A DNA stretch of 64,000 bases from assembly GCA_050084985.1 (NCBI GenBank), contig JBITNC010000002.1:16926001-16990000 (forward strand), read 5' to 3'. Below are positions 25,747 through 38,146 of the stretch, piece by piece. The stretch is from Nageia nagi. Its lineage: Eukaryota > Pinophyta. Under the pieces are notes generated by a model. That model saw only the letters and a list, made by a program, of their open reading frames with translations, had not been told where the DNA came from and did no database searches. Positions within the stretch are counted from its first letter, which is position 1. Each line of letters starts with the position of its first letter. The position numbers were made by a program, and so were the translations under genes.

Positions 25747-28700
25747 TTGCTACATAAAAATTTGAAATAATAAGCATGTGTTTTCAATAAATAAAATATT
25801 AAGTTTTAACCAAGTAAATAATACATGTTACATTTAACACTAAATACATGCTTGATTTGATTCACAAGTACAAATGTTTTACAATTTAAATAATAACCCA
25901 TGTACCCAAAATTACATTTCTCATCTCAAGAACTGTAGATGGAAAGTGACATTGTTGAGGCCTATTTTCTTATCTAAAATTAAGCCTTCACCTGGATGCC
26001 CACACAAAAGGAGCCTAGGTCCTACCAATCCTCAACTAGTTCCCCTTGGGTAGTAATATACTTTCACAAAGAGAAGTACTAGCTATTTTTTAAGGTTTTG
26101 AAATTTATTGGATCAATCAAATTATTAATTTTGATTAGGTTTCAAGTTTTCCTCCTAAGTTATCAAGATAATCGCTGAATGAATGTGCGGATATGTGGTA
26201 TTACTATACACATACTTGTCCACCTATTGGAGTTAAATCCAGACCAACAAAAGACTTAAGCATAATTAAGAAGTATGAACTTTTCACCACTTATATTGTC
26301 GAACTTAAAGGCTCCAGTTTGCCTATCCTCACCTCATGGCTCCCTAAACAAATCATGTTGCGAAATGTACATGTGGATATGTTCATTTTAGAGGGTTGCT
26401 CATTTTAATGTTTATGATTTTGCATAAGTAAATAAAGCAAAAGTGCTAAACATGAAGTAAAATGCATAATAAACAAACATCATCCATTCATTGCTTGGAA
26501 CCTTAAGAGTCCAATGGGTTTTATTTACTAACCCTAAGGAGATCTTTACATAGGTCCATACTTGCGCAAGTTAACCTTGCATAAAGGATACATCAATTTT
26601 TATAATTTGCACAAGTCCAATAACTTTGCATAGAAAAATACTTTAGCATGTACCATTTCATAACTTTGAATTAAGTAATAAGCATGCATCTTAAGTATAA
26701 TCCTTATTAATTTGCATAATTTAACTTTGCATAAGAATGCATCAATAACTTAAAGAAATAAGTACTAATTATAAGCATGCAATAACTTAAGTACTAAGCA
26801 TGCATCATTTAAAAGTTAAGTACTAAGCATATATAAAATTTTTAAGTATCAAGCATAAGTATGCATCATTAGCATAAGTTTGTCTAATCATTTTGCATAA
26901 AAATAATAAATACTCATACATCATTTCATTGACTTGCATAAGTTAACTTCAAACCTTTAAAGAGGCATAAGTATGCATTCATAGTATTGTATCAATGATA
27001 AAAAATTTGAAGTATTGCATAAGGATTCAATACTTAAAAAATTAATAAGGATCTAACAATTTAAGTCAAAAACTTTTATAAAATTTCCCCCTTATTTTTA
27101 CTTAAAATCATGATCCCTTAAAAAATAGCATTAGCAACAAAATTGCATTATTAGTTTTTCCTTAAAAAAATTTAACTAAAAAATTGCTAAGTATTAATGC
27201 CAATAATAAGTACTTTAAAAAAGGCTTAAATAAAGTAATTATAGGGATTAAAAAAAGGCTACTTCAAAAAATTGATTTTCTCCATTTAAACAAGTAATCA
27301 TCATTTAAACTTCATTAAATGGAGAAGGAAGTCATGCACTTAAAGGAATGGCATTTAATATTCTTTTTTGAAGTTGAAGGTTACTCAAACTCAAAAAATT
27401 TTAAGTACTAAATTTAATGTGGCAAATGATGGTCTGATAAGAACTTTGTTTGCAATTTAAAAGAAAATATTCCTTATAAGCAACCATAGAGTAAAAATAT
27501 TTAAAAAAAAAATATGGGCATGGTGTTGTAGAAGGAGGATTGGATGAAGGGTAGTAGGAGCTGCGTGGGGAGGGAAACAATTATGAGACCTTCTCCATTT
27601 CTTCCAAATGCCAAACCATAGCAAGAGATAATCATGAGGGGGTCACGAGGGTCTATGAGTTCATAAGGAGGTCCTTTGACTTCTCTACTACTACCAAGAT
27701 CAAAAGCATCCAATCACCTTCGATCCAGATTGTAGAGGCATAAATTCTAGAGGTCATCAATGAAGAATTTTCTATCGAGGGTTTTAGTGGCCTTAGTAGA
27801 GGGAGGTCGATCGCAAGGGAGGAAGGAGCTACATAAGGATGTGGAGCTTATCATGACCTTATTATTGAGTGGATGAGCCTGGGCTATTGAGAGGGAGCCA
27901 TGATGCTAAAATGGGCATTATGGATGGATTTGAAAGGGATGACAGAAGAGGATCACCAAAAAATGGACAAGAAGATAACAACAAAGTTGAGAGTGGATGA
28001 AGGGCATCTATCGTGCCATAAAGGTTGACCAAAGGTGAATAATCTCCCTATCAATCACACCACTCCAATAAGATCGAAAGAATCTACCATAAGGCTACCA
28101 CAGAGAGAAGCTAAGGGGGTGGGTGATTGGAGAGAGGGTTGTTGGGTTAGCAGTGGCCAGAGAGATGTGCAAAGTAGGAAGGTATGTATTAGTGTTGGAA
28201 GCAGCTCCTTCCATTAGCATCATCACCAATTCTCGTAACAACCAAGTCATTCATGTCAAAATCTATTATCCCTCTCTTTCACTCAAGGTAACCTAAATAA
28301 ATTTCACTACCCTCCCGCCATTTCATTACTATGTTACATTATTGAAAATCTTTGAAGTTAGGTAGGCCTTGCTATGTGTGCGAGGAAGGAAAATGTTGTA
28401 TGATTATTGTGGTGTGCATGGGGTGCCACACAAGTAGGTGGGCAAATTGATAGTGGCAACGAGCCCATTGCAAATTCATGTGCTGGAAGAGCTGCAAAGT
28501 GTGGGCATTCAAAATGGATTCACTGACTTAGACATGATGGAGGCAGAGGAGGCCATGGCCATTGAACCCAACCTTCATTGTGTAAAGGCCTTATTCTCTC
28601 CTTCCACTAGAATTATTGACTCCCACTCTCTCATGCTCACTTTGTAGGAAGAAGTTGAGGGGGTGGGGTTTGATCGACCAATAACTGATCGACCTAACCC

Positions 28701-29377
28701 TTCTAAAAAAATAATAGTTGAAACAAAAAAAATTTATTGTTTCCAAGCAAAAAAAAGGTTTTGAAAGAAAGCTTTTTGAAATATGTTTAATGAAAATAGA
28801 CTTATATATTTTTAATTGAAATATACTTATCTAAAAGCCTATATATATTTTTTATTTAAACCTCCCTTTTTATGCAAACCAAAAATGTAGTAAAATGTAA
28901 TTACTTTCATTTTTGTTAGTATGAAAATAGTTGAAGGAAAGATTTGTAGAATGCAACTATTTCGATAAAAGAACTAAGGTAGGCATAACTATTAAAAAAA
29001 TAGCAATATATAAACTTTTCATTGAAATTTTGTATATAAATTTGAAGGAAAATAATGTAGTATATATTTTTACTCAAAATTTTGATATACATAATAAAAC
29101 CTTCAAAAAATTAAGGATATGCAAAATTATAGCAATATAATAGGCAATTTTAAAAATTGCAACTAATAATAAAACATGTTAGTATATAAAGAATGCATCA
29201 AAATATATTGCTACTTTAAGCAAATTTTGTCATACAAAAAGACTAACGTAATACAAAATATGTTAGTAATACAAGATAAAGAGAAGAAGAAGGTTATACC
29301 TTTGAAGCACTTTTACCTCACAATGGAGTGAAGGATAAAGATTGAGGACCACCAAGTTGAAGGTGAGCTTCCACACC
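25747..29377 (-). other. Long untranslated leader of element B
   Basis: About 3.6 kb. Next to gag are the AT-rich GCATGCATC/TTAAG repeats (26,600-27,000) shared with A and C. The middle (27,520-28,670) is less AT-rich, purine-rich on the plus strand, and ends in the captured dehydrogenase fragment. The LTR-proximal 0.7 kb is AT-rich and matches A and C in style. A minus-strand open frame at 27,501-27,713 lies here but shows no motif. Confidence 0.7.
28099..28668 (+). pseudogene. L2HGDH: Captured fragment of plant L-2-hydroxyglutarate dehydrogenase
   Basis: The host enzyme is an FAD-dependent mitochondrial oxidoreductase that turns L-2-hydroxyglutarate into 2-oxoglutarate. Here its amino-terminal third is seen. 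Exon one (28,099-28,287) reads WVIGERVVGLAVAREM, VLVLEAAPSI and SRNNQVIHVKIYYPS; this is the dinucleotide-binding GAGVVG region, with GAG changed to GER. A 78 bp intron (28,288-28,365) has GT and AG ends. Exon two (28,366-28,647) continues in frame with LCVRGRKMLYDYC, VGKLIVAT, NGFTDLDMMEAEEAMAIEP and CVKALFSPSTRIIDSHSLML. Stops at 28,435-28,437 and 28,645-28,647 break it. The strand is opposite to element B, in whose leader it lies, so the intron would not be spliced from the element's own RNA. Family recognition is from memory of plant sequences; the match is long and ordered. Confidence 0.85.
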
Positions 29378-29394
29378 AAGCTTTGATACCAATT
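29378..29394 (-). promoter_or_regulatory. Element B primer-binding site
   Basis: The minus strand next to the LTR reads AATTGGTATCAAAGCTT, one base from the initiator-Met-tRNA site TGGTATCAGAGC. Confidence 0.88.
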
Positions 29395-29900
29395 TGAAGG
29401 AACTAAAACTAATAAGATAATTTCTAAACAATCAAGATCTCTTGAAAACTCACAATACACATCTAACAAACTCACAAATAAGACAATCTCACAAAGTAAC
29501 TACAGATGTAAAGTGGTTTCTCCAACTAGGAGTACATTCACTAACTAGATCTTTACTTCAATCACAAATACAACTCTCTTACAATCCTTCTAATCTCAAC
29601 TCTTACACTTCTATCCTATAGCATAACTTTACTCCACAAATTAGTGTGTGATCACAAAGAGGGAGCCTTCTATTTATAGGCCAAAATCCCTCTTTGGACC
29701 ACCCTTTTATCCAATGTACAAAAGCATGACCTGCACATCCTTTTACTCAAGGGGCATGCTCATGACATGGAGTGTAGGACAAGTTACATTATCATATTCA
29801 CTTAAACACTTAAGGTATAAAATGATACCCTTAAGTATTAGTGAATTTACATAGAAGATTTAATACAAACCTTTACAATAATGCATTATACATTCCAACA
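29395..29900 (-). repeat. 5' LTR of element B
   Basis: 506 bp; minus-strand ends TGTTGGAATG and CCTTCA. It has a TATA motif (plus-strand TATTTATA at 29,671-29,678) and the inverted repeat at about 29,807-29,837, with one change in one arm. It would drive element transcription leftwards. Confidence 0.93.
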
Positions 29901-29905
29901 AATAC
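29901..29905. repeat. Target-site duplication of element B, right
   Basis: AATAC, identical to 20,531-20,535. Confidence 0.88.
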
Positions 29906-30510
29906 CACCATCCACTATCACCTCCCTATAATTACCTTGCAACATGTCATCCATTTATGATTTCTAAGTAAGCTAGTTCATGTAGTGTGACATCCCCCAT
30001 GTACAATACTAAGCACACTATGCCACCTCACTATATGATTATATGGAGATAGTTTTTGAATCTCCACATTATTAAATTCTTCATTAAGTTTTATCTTTCA
30101 CATAATAACTTACGATATTAGTTATTTTCTTAAATATTTGGGAGGTATGGGTATTGTAGATTGCACTTGATAAGGTATGTTTGTTTATTGTAAATGGATT
30201 AGTAGAGCTATTAAAGGGAATTAATCTTGAAATATTCTTATTATGCTTCGTATTACCTCTATATTTCCATATGAAAAAGGCTCAAAATTGAATGGATTTT
30301 TCATTTCTTTTGGTTTTCCATATTCCTATTAGGATGACTAGGTCTTTTGTTATTAAAAGTATTTAGAAATTATAAAAGTTATCAAAACATGGCTTGAGTA
30401 GAAAGGGAATAATTTTTGAAATGGTTTATCTATCAATTCTCTTAATATTTAGTGGTCCTCTTTTTTAACCATCTAATGAGTACCATTTACTTAAGTTGCT
30501 TAGGTACATG
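29906..30510. other. Intergenic stretch, nothing recognised
   Basis: No coding sequence, transposon end or structured RNA recognised. Confidence 0.45.
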
Positions 30511-31270
30511 CATAATTATTTTAATAAGAGAGGAATATGCATATGTACTAACATTTTTTTATCACTCTCTTAAGGATTAACATTCTTAAAGATATCTCAA
30601 ATCTAATATTAATCTTGCTAGTTCCGATAAGACCACATTTCAAATAGTAAATGATAATTACCCTTTTGTTATGCTTTATGAAAATTAGTGTTATCTCTGA
30701 GCAAGCCTAATGGAAAGATTGATGATGCTATTATGACACTCTAATCTTATGGTTACTAAAATAAATGAGTGATGTGGCATCTTGTCACCTAAATATATCC
30801 AAGTTAATGTTATAAATAGCTCATGCTTCATACTTAGAATCCAAATAGGTCATTTTTCACCTAGAGATTAATTTTTCATGGTCTTCCCATTAGTAATGTC
30901 TTTATTACATTGGTGTTGTTAATCTTGTTTTTATCATAATTATTTTATAAGAGAGGAATATGCATTTGTGCTAACATTTTTTTATCACTCTCCTAGGGAT
31001 TAACATTCATAAAACTATGTTAAATCTAGTATTAATCTTGCTAGTTTTGATAAGACCACATTTCAAATAGTAAATGATAATTAACCTATTATTATGCTTT
31101 TTGAAAATTAGTGTTATCTCTTAGCAAGCCCGATGGAAAGATTGGTGATGCTATTATGACACTCTAATCCTATGGTTACTTAATTAAATGAGTGATGTGG
31201 CATCTTGTTACCTAAATATATCCAAGTTAATGTTATATATAACTCATGCTTCTTATTTAGACATCTAGAA
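30511..31270. repeat. Direct duplication, about 335 bp units 424 bp apart
   Basis: 30,511-30,850 and 30,935-31,270 match over their whole length, from CATAATTATTTT through GAGAGGAATATGCAT, GACCACATTTCAAATAGTAA, GAGTGATGTGGCATCTTGT and ATATATCCAAGTTAATGTTAT to CTCATGCTTC. An unrelated spacer of about 85 bp separates them. Divergence looks like roughly one in ten positions. Neither copy is coding in any frame I can follow. Confidence 0.88.
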
Positions 31271-32329
31271 TTTTTTTTTTCCATTCTTTCATCCTTTCTT
31301 CATTCATTATTTTACTTGGAGATAGATTTTATTATGAATCTCTCTTGACCTCCTCTCTTTCATGTCGAAGCATAGTACTTATTTAGGGGGTTCAAAATCT
31401 TTTCTTACTATAGAAAGTAAAAAATAAAAAAATATTTTAGTAGGGCTTTATGTCATCATATTATAATGTATATAACAAAGTAAGGATTATTTCTAATGTT
31501 CTATTTTATATGTTGGTGCAAACCAACAAGGTGGCCATACTACCTGTCCAAAATCTCATTGAGGGAGAATGTCCTCCATGTTCTTAGCATAGTTCCTCCT
31601 AAGGACTCTCCATCCAAAGTTAGGTCCAAAAATTATTAATGGAATTGATTAATACCCATAAGAAAACCATCACTTTCTTCTTGATGAAGATATCCAATAA
31701 AAAGTTTTAACGACCCCTAAGCCAACCTACAAATATTATCTTTCTATTCTTTTGTTACCTCTCTAATCAAGGTGGATGTCAAGTTATGCTTGTATTGAAT
31801 ATTTAAAGGATATAACACCCACTTTTGGGTGAGGTACTAAGCTCACTCCATCTATTGACAAAAATAAATATAAACAATTTACTAAAAAGCTCTTCCATCA
31901 TAATACTTCATGACTTTAGATGATGCCCAAGTAATCTCATAATGATTGATTACCTTTTAATATATGTTTTGTATATATCCACTCAACTTTTTTGTATGAA
32001 TAATTCAACTAAAAAAATTACTAGTTAAGAAACATCATACTTAATAATAATAACCTTTAACCTTCTAGAAGTAGGAATTCATTTGATCAATTTTTCAGAC
32101 TGTTCAAAGCAATTGTATATAAGGGAAGTTATTTAGGGGAATATAATTGTAAAGTGAGTTTGAAAGCATTGTGATGATTTAAATAAGTTCAAATAACTAA
32201 TGTAAATTTGGGTCAGACAGGATGTTTGAATTCTAATCCTTGAGACCTCAGATCAGAAGCCTACGAGGATGGCGTACCATTTGGTAAAAATGGAACGAGG
32301 AGAGACGGGGATCAACAACTCAGAACTGA
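31271..32329. other. Intergenic stretch with weak coding look on minus strand
   Basis: The minus strand at about 31,740-31,530 holds runs such as FGPNFGWRVLRRNYAKNMED and an overlapping-frame string GESLGGTMLRTWRTFSLNE. Both look more protein-like than their surroundings but have stops and no motif I know. Otherwise nothing is recognised. Confidence 0.3.
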
Positions 32330-34240
32330 AATGAGTCTCACAACATATTTTTGCAAGTAGATTATCAAACCTTTGATCTTTTCAGACGATACCGTATTTA
32401 ATGGTACCTCGGGCACTTTGTCCTGCTGTGAATCCACAGTTTATCTCAGGAAGTCTCTCCCATGGGTCCGATGTGTTCACGGTATATTGATATTCTACAT
32501 TATATTACTCACTCTGACTCTGCAAGCATTCAGATTCAAATCAAAAGCGAGGACCACGTGACTGCCTAACCAATTGATTGAATTCCTGAATACCTCTTTC
32601 ACTACAGAAAACATAGTCAGATACACTTCAACACGGACGTTTCTCAGAAGGAATGCAAACCAATAACGACTCCAATCCAAACAAAAAAAAAAACAAAAAA
32701 CAAAAGAAACTGTTACAGTTCAGAACGGAACGGAATTGTTACAGGTCTTGGAGCTGCGACGGTGAATCAAGGAATCGTTCTAAATGTTTTATAGCTTCTT
32801 CCTCGTCTGATTGTCTGCTTATAATGTTTCAAATCATCATCACCAAATTTGATAGGTTAATTAAAGTTTAGACCAAGCCATGGTAGAGTCCGTATGTCGG
32901 ACCAGACTCAAGCTGGAGAGAATGCATGGCTATTAATTCCCATCCCTTTCATTGTCGGAATGGCAGAGCAGTGCAGGCATGTATACATAGATCCCTCTTA
33001 CTAACCTGTTTTTTCTGAATGATGCCGATGCCTTGTTTTGAAGGGCAGACATTGCACTAAAGACTCACGCCTTTTCCTCGTGGTAACACACATTAAACAA
33101 TAAAACAAGCTCGATCCTCTCTGCAGAGTACAGAGTACCATTATTGTAGATAGAGTGCAGAATGTGTGATTGTGGAGAAAAGAGATAATAGTCGGGGTAT
33201 TATTTATTCATTGCTCTGCGGTTATAGTAATGGCTATTTTTACCCATTATATTAGAGAGAGTTTTTTTTGGAGTGCAGTAGGCTCAAAGAACGAGTTTTA
33301 TTCACAAACTTTCCATGAGAGATTTCCTATGCGTACGTACAAAGATGAGTGAACAATATCAGCGAAACGTGGAGCGAGGGGACTACAGAAAACTGTTAAC
33401 TCTTTGGAATTTCACACTGTTTACCTGGAAAAGGGACTACGCTTAGTAATTATTTACTAGAAACAAGAAATTTCTGTACCAGTTCGCACAGAGGGGCATG
33501 GCAGTTGTCAGTTGCAGAAGGAAGTTGTCAGTTGCAACAGTATGATAACATGCCTGTTAATTAAGAGATTGAGTATCAAGACCAATAATGTTGTTCAAAT
33601 AAATTAACACTATGATTTGTATTTTGTTAAAATTTATAAGTTATAAAGCTTACCTAATTCATATGATATACTATGAGTTTAATGAATAATGAATATTTGA
33701 ATGAATGGGTAATTTGACAAAAGAAAAATGTTAATAAATAAAGATTAAAGAAAGATATATACAGGAGGATTTTCAGTATTGATCTTGAAATTATGTATTT
33801 GAGAATCACAATGTGTCTTCTAAGATATTATGGTAGTTATCAAAAATACTATCATGATATTTAAGCTGTGTGTGAGAGTTTAGTTGTAGAGGAATAATTA
33901 TAGTATTTTTGAAGAATTCTATTATAATTTGAGAAAATGATTTTATTATATCTTTTATTGTATATAATCTGTAAAATGATAATTAGAAATTTGATGTTAA
34001 CTTTTGTAGAAAAATGCTTTTTTTTTTTTAAGTATGTTCAATATCAATAAAATTCGATCAAGTATAAAGTGAAATTTTATTGTTTTCGAGATGGATATCA
34101 TCATGCATTATCAAATTATAGATAAAAGTTGTAAAGTTAGAAGTCAAGAAGTATTCTTGTAAATAAAGTGAGAATAAATTAAGTTTCAAGTTTATTTAAA
34201 TAACCTTGGATTATCTTCACAAGTAGGCGAGTCGATATTT
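32330..34240 (+). repeat. Dispersed repeat R, copy 2 (longest uninterrupted copy)
   Basis: Aligns with copy 3 from GAGTCTCACAACATAT (32,332), and with copies 1 and 4 through TAGTCAGATACACTTC (32,611), TTACAGGTCTTGGAGCTGC (32,740), CCATTATTGTAGATAGAGTG (33,132) and TTTTGGAGTGCAGTAGGCTC. It continues with copy 4 alone through AAGGGACTACGCTTAG, TTACTAGAAACAAGAAATTT and CTGTACCAGTTCGCAC (33,430-33,500) to about 34,240 (TTTCAAGTTTATTTAAATAA). There is a perfect G-box-like CACGTG at about 32,565. No open frame is conserved among the copies. Confidence 0.8.
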
Positions 34241-35049
34241 ATTTATAATAAGATAGATTCTAAAATAATAAAGTGGGTCGAGTAAGCTCCAAAAGGGGTA
34301 CAAAAATAAAAGAAATTTTTTATAGACTAGGATTTAGATAATGATGCTAAAAGGATTTAAAAATATGAAAAACGAAGATTAAATGATAACTAAACTAGTT
34401 ATGTCGATATTTTAGGTGCCTACATTATGCCCTTATTGAGATATGTATCATAAGAGTATGCGATGGTATGTATCTTAAAAAAATAATGAAATGATAACTA
34501 AAATAGTAGTGTTATTATTTTAGGTGTCTACGTTAGTCCCTTTTGGCGATATTATTGGAAGAGCATGTATCTCAAGACCAAAAAGATGAATATCGAAAGA
34601 ATGACAAGCAATTGCTAGAGATGAGGGAGGTATGATGCTCCTTAAGGTAAGGAGAAGAGTAAAGAAAATCCCCTCTAAGTACTCACAGAGAAAGAAATAT
34701 GATAGAAAAACTTAAGATATGACCCTGATATGATTGATACGTAAGAAGGAGAATAGGTAAGAGTTATGTTCCAATAGAAGTGGAAAAAAAGGATCAACAT
34801 GAAATACCTTAGATAAGAGGCATGGTTCATTTTAAGACCCCTTATCCTAAATTTCATTTATAGAAACAAAGGCAAATTTGATTCATCAAGTTGACAATTT
34901 TCATCTAGTGGTGTTTAGCAATCAAAGCAAATTATATTCCACAAAAAATTTAAAATAGAAATTTTTGACAATTCATTTTTGTAAATTTTTTTCTCATGTA
35001 AATAGCTTATCTTTTTATTTTTCCACAATACTTGTCACATAATACATCT
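34241..35049. other. AT-rich intergenic stretch, nothing recognised
   Basis: A pair of similar phrases at about 34,380 and 34,485 (AAATGATAACTAAA...TTTTAGGTG) suggests a small local duplication. No genes recognised. Confidence 0.4.
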
Positions 35050-35174
35050 GGATGATTGCATGTTGTAATCATCTAGTTGTATGGTGTAGCTAGATGGTTA
35101 CATGATGTAATTGGATGGTTGCATCATGCAACCAGATGATACATAGTGCAACTGAATGATTGGATGGTGCATAG
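35050..35174. repeat. Short tandem repeat, about 21 bp unit, about 6 copies
   Basis: Units such as AGATGGTTACATGATGTAATT and GGATGGTTGCATCATGCAACC follow one another with period about 21. Some units contain the palindrome-like TTGCATCATGCAA. It resembles in style, but is not the same as, the 24 bp arrays at 52-61 kb. Confidence 0.7.
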
Positions 35175-37911
35175 CAATTGTGTATTGCACTTTAACTTTA
35201 ATATCTAATGGGTGTGTAAGAGGCAATTTGGTCATGTGTTATATATATATTTGTATAATTTTTTGGCGATTGTTTCTATAATCTATTTCATAGGGTTGGT
35301 GAATGTATATAAAAAATAATTAACTAGAGTATAATTTTTGATAGTCCAATCCATATAATTTAAAAAATCTAAAAAACATTTAGCAACTATGCATTAGTTC
35401 GTACTCCCAAAATCTGCCAAACTAAAAATTTAACAAACTTAAAATTTGGTTATAACAAAAGATTTGTAGCTAAAATTTTCCTTGATAAGAGGTAAGGATA
35501 TCAAAGGTAGCAAATATATTTTATATTCTTAAATATACAATAAATCATCATTAAGGCCTACATAACCTTATTTATTTACTATACATGATCTTCTTTTAGT
35601 TAAGTTATATCATGAACATAGGTAAGGGATATTAAAATTGTAAATTGATGTGTAATTATTATTTTAACTATGTTAAAAATTAATAATTCTTGCGTTCTTA
35701 AAGTTATGATGCTTGAATAATGATGTATTGATATTTTTTCTTGAATGATATTATTAATTTATATATTTAATCCTTTTGCTCCTTATTTATTGAGGCATGG
35801 TGATAATAAATCTTATTAAAGAATTATCTTATATAACTAGGTTGTAAGAATTTTAATTTTATAACTTTGATTGTGATTATTTATCATTTATAAATGAACT
35901 TCAAGCATTGGTGTATGTTAGAGGGTACAACTTTCATCTAATATAATCATTATTTTCCTAAGAGTAAATTATTTAGTAAGCTTCTTACCATATAAAATAA
36001 GGAATCTACACTTTTAGATTGGATTAAAATTCTTAAAATGATTATACATTTATATTTAAGAAACATTATAAAATGATTTAACATGCATAATATTCCCAAG
36101 TATAACCAACGATTAATAAAAATAATAATTTGATTGCATATAATTAATCATGATTCATTATCTATTATAATATTATTCGTTAATTGATAGCCTTTATAAG
36201 CATAAATTAATAGTGGAGATGTATCAATAATATTATTGATAATTTCATCCTAATGAAAGTAAATATTTACATAATAAACTAATTCTTTATCTAGTGTATT
36301 AATAACTAATTCATTATTTTTTATTGTTTGAAATATAATATAGTCAGTGGTCTAGAAAAAGGCTCATAAGTATTCTAATTTTTTTATTTAGTAGTGTTAA
36401 TGATATGAAATTATTTTGAGATATTAGATTCCTATAGTGGAGAACATCATTAGGGATCTTCATGCTTGGAATTTGGTATATTCTGATGATATATTCCTAT
36501 TGAGATGACAATATTGATGTTGTACCTTAGAGACATATGTACTTCACCAACCCCATGGTATAAAAACATTTGGGTAAATAAGTTGAAATGCTAGGGTTGT
36601 TAGGACTCATTTTGGTAGTTTAGGATTCGTTGTAAGGTAAGGAGAGAGGTCAAGAGGCATAAAACATCCTAGAGGATTATTTACCAAGAGATATAGAGAG
36701 GAGGAGTGTATCCATTGATTTCGGCATTCTTCTACCATTCTTAGGGTAGATAATACCATTATTTGTGATGAACTACAACAATGATAAACTACTATTATTG
36801 CTTGCTAGGAATTAGACTAAGGTATATAAAAGTTTCTGAAGAGTCTTATCTAAACCTATTTTAAAATTATAGTGTAGAAATGAATTAATCAAAACACAAT
36901 AATCTCACAATCATAAGGAACACACGAGATTTGCCCTGTTCATCTAATATGGGCTACTCTAGCATGTCAAGAGCTTCTCCTCCTTCTATATTATTGCTTA
37001 CAATGAATACAATCTATAATAATTGGCTCATTACAATAAATATATAAGAAAACCCGCAACTCTAAACCATAACATGATATTAGAAAATCATGGGCTAAAC
37101 CACCCATCCTTGCACTAAGATGAAAAATTGGAAATCCCACTGGTAGGGGATTGGTGTACAGTACTTCCTTTGCAAAGGATGAGCCATATCCAATAGTTTC
37201 ATGATAGCTTCTTTTCTTTTTATTTCTATATTGTTATTGGTTGGATGGAAACATCATAACCATATTGATTAGTTTTATAATGTGAGAGACTTTGAGTAGG
37301 ATGAAGATAGTTTTTCAGTCATTCTATGCTATTCTTTATTTGTATTGAGATACAATTACTTTGTGTGAGTGTGGTAATTATATCAAGAGTAAGGATGTTA
37401 TGTATGTAAGCTATAACATTATGTTGAAATTTTCATTAAAGAAAGAATGAGAAATTCCTTTTATCCTAAATACTGGTTTAGAAGAAGATTGTAGAATTCT
37501 TTCAACTAGTTGTTGAGAGAACTCACCGATGAGATGTTGGGAGTGCAGTTGAGGATCGTGCGATGAAATAGAAAAGGTTTCATTAATGAGGATATTATTG
37601 AAGAAAGAACACTAATATCATTCCTGCAATAAAGATAATTCCATTGATTTCATTACAGTAGTTAAAATTATTACCTTTGATTATTATTAAGATTTGATAT
37701 TTGAAGACAGTATTCTATTATTGATTTGGTTTATCAAGAGGAGTTATAGATCACTGGAGTTGAATATGTAAGATATTGCCTAAGATTGATATAACACTCA
37801 AACTACTTATGGTTGTAGATTCTATATTGTTGATCAATAATAAAATTAGAACGATTAAAGTGGATGTTTCCCATATTATGTTTACAACTATAAATACTTA
37901 TGTTCTTGTGT
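35175..37911. other. AT-rich intergenic stretch, possible LTR fragment at 36.87-37.2 kb
   Basis: Between 36,890 and 37,000 the phrases CACAATCATAAGGAACACACGAG-like and ATATGGGCTACTCTAGC resemble a common plant copia LTR segment (normally ACACACGAGATTTACGTGG followed by GGGCTACGTCCACGG). No internal domain accompanies it, so at most it is a solo or broken LTR. The rest shows nothing recognisable. Confidence 0.3.
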
Positions 37912-37916
37912 GTGTA
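37912..37916. repeat. Target-site duplication of element C, left
   Basis: GTGTA directly outside the left LTR, repeated at 46,353-46,357. Confidence 0.82.
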
Positions 37917-37979
37917 TGTTGGAATGTATAATGCATTATTGTAAAGGTTTTGTAATAATCTTCTATGTAAGTTCACTAA

Positions 37980-38010
37980 TACTTAAGGTTATCATTTGAT
38001 ACCTTAAGTA
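37980..38010 (+). promoter_or_regulatory. Palindromic element in the LTR, upstream of TATA
   Basis: TACTTAAGG and CCTTAAGTA flank a core close to TATCATTTGATA, forming arms of about 14 bp around a 2 bp centre with one bulged base. The same structure is in all five LTRs of the family, about 130-160 bp upstream of the TATA motif in the U3 position. It could be a protein-binding palindrome or a cruciform; function is not known. Confidence 0.65.
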
Positions 38011-38138
38011 TTTAAGTGAATATGATAATGTAACTTGTCCTACACTCCATGTCATGAGCATGCCCCTTGGGTAAAAGAATGTGCATGTCATGCTTTTGTA
38101 CATTGGGTAAAAGGGTTATCCAAAGAGGGATTTTGGCC

Positions 38139-38146
38139 TATAAATA
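38139..38146 (+). promoter_or_regulatory. TATA box of element C 5' LTR
   Basis: TATAAATA in the context GGCCTATAAATAGAAGG, identical in both C LTRs and in B (reverse complement). It lies about 220 bp into the LTR, a normal place for the U3/R promoter of a copia element. Confidence 0.75.

Larger units (their letters stand above)
20536..29900 (-). mobile_element. Ty1/copia element B (full length, carries captured gene)
   Basis: A complete 9,365 bp element transcribed right to left, with two 506 bp LTRs, primer site, polypurine tract and a perfect 5 bp target duplication (AATAC). The gag-pol frame is 25,746-21,784. By hand count the two LTRs differ at about 38 of 506 positions (about 7.5%), so this is an older insertion than C. 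The pol frame has stops and frameshifts throughout but keeps all domains. The 3.6 kb leader carries an antisense fragment of a plant L-2-hydroxyglutarate dehydrogenase gene (28,099-28,668), not seen in A or C. Confidence 0.95.

Noticed and set aside
28035-28217. 60-codon plus-strand frame over the L2HGDH fragment
   Set aside because: It is a different frame from the dehydrogenase reading, which has the recognisable motifs.
36870-37200. Copia LTR fragment
   Set aside because: Only a vague likeness to a common LTR phrase, with no partner LTR, primer site or duplication; mentioned in the region entry only.
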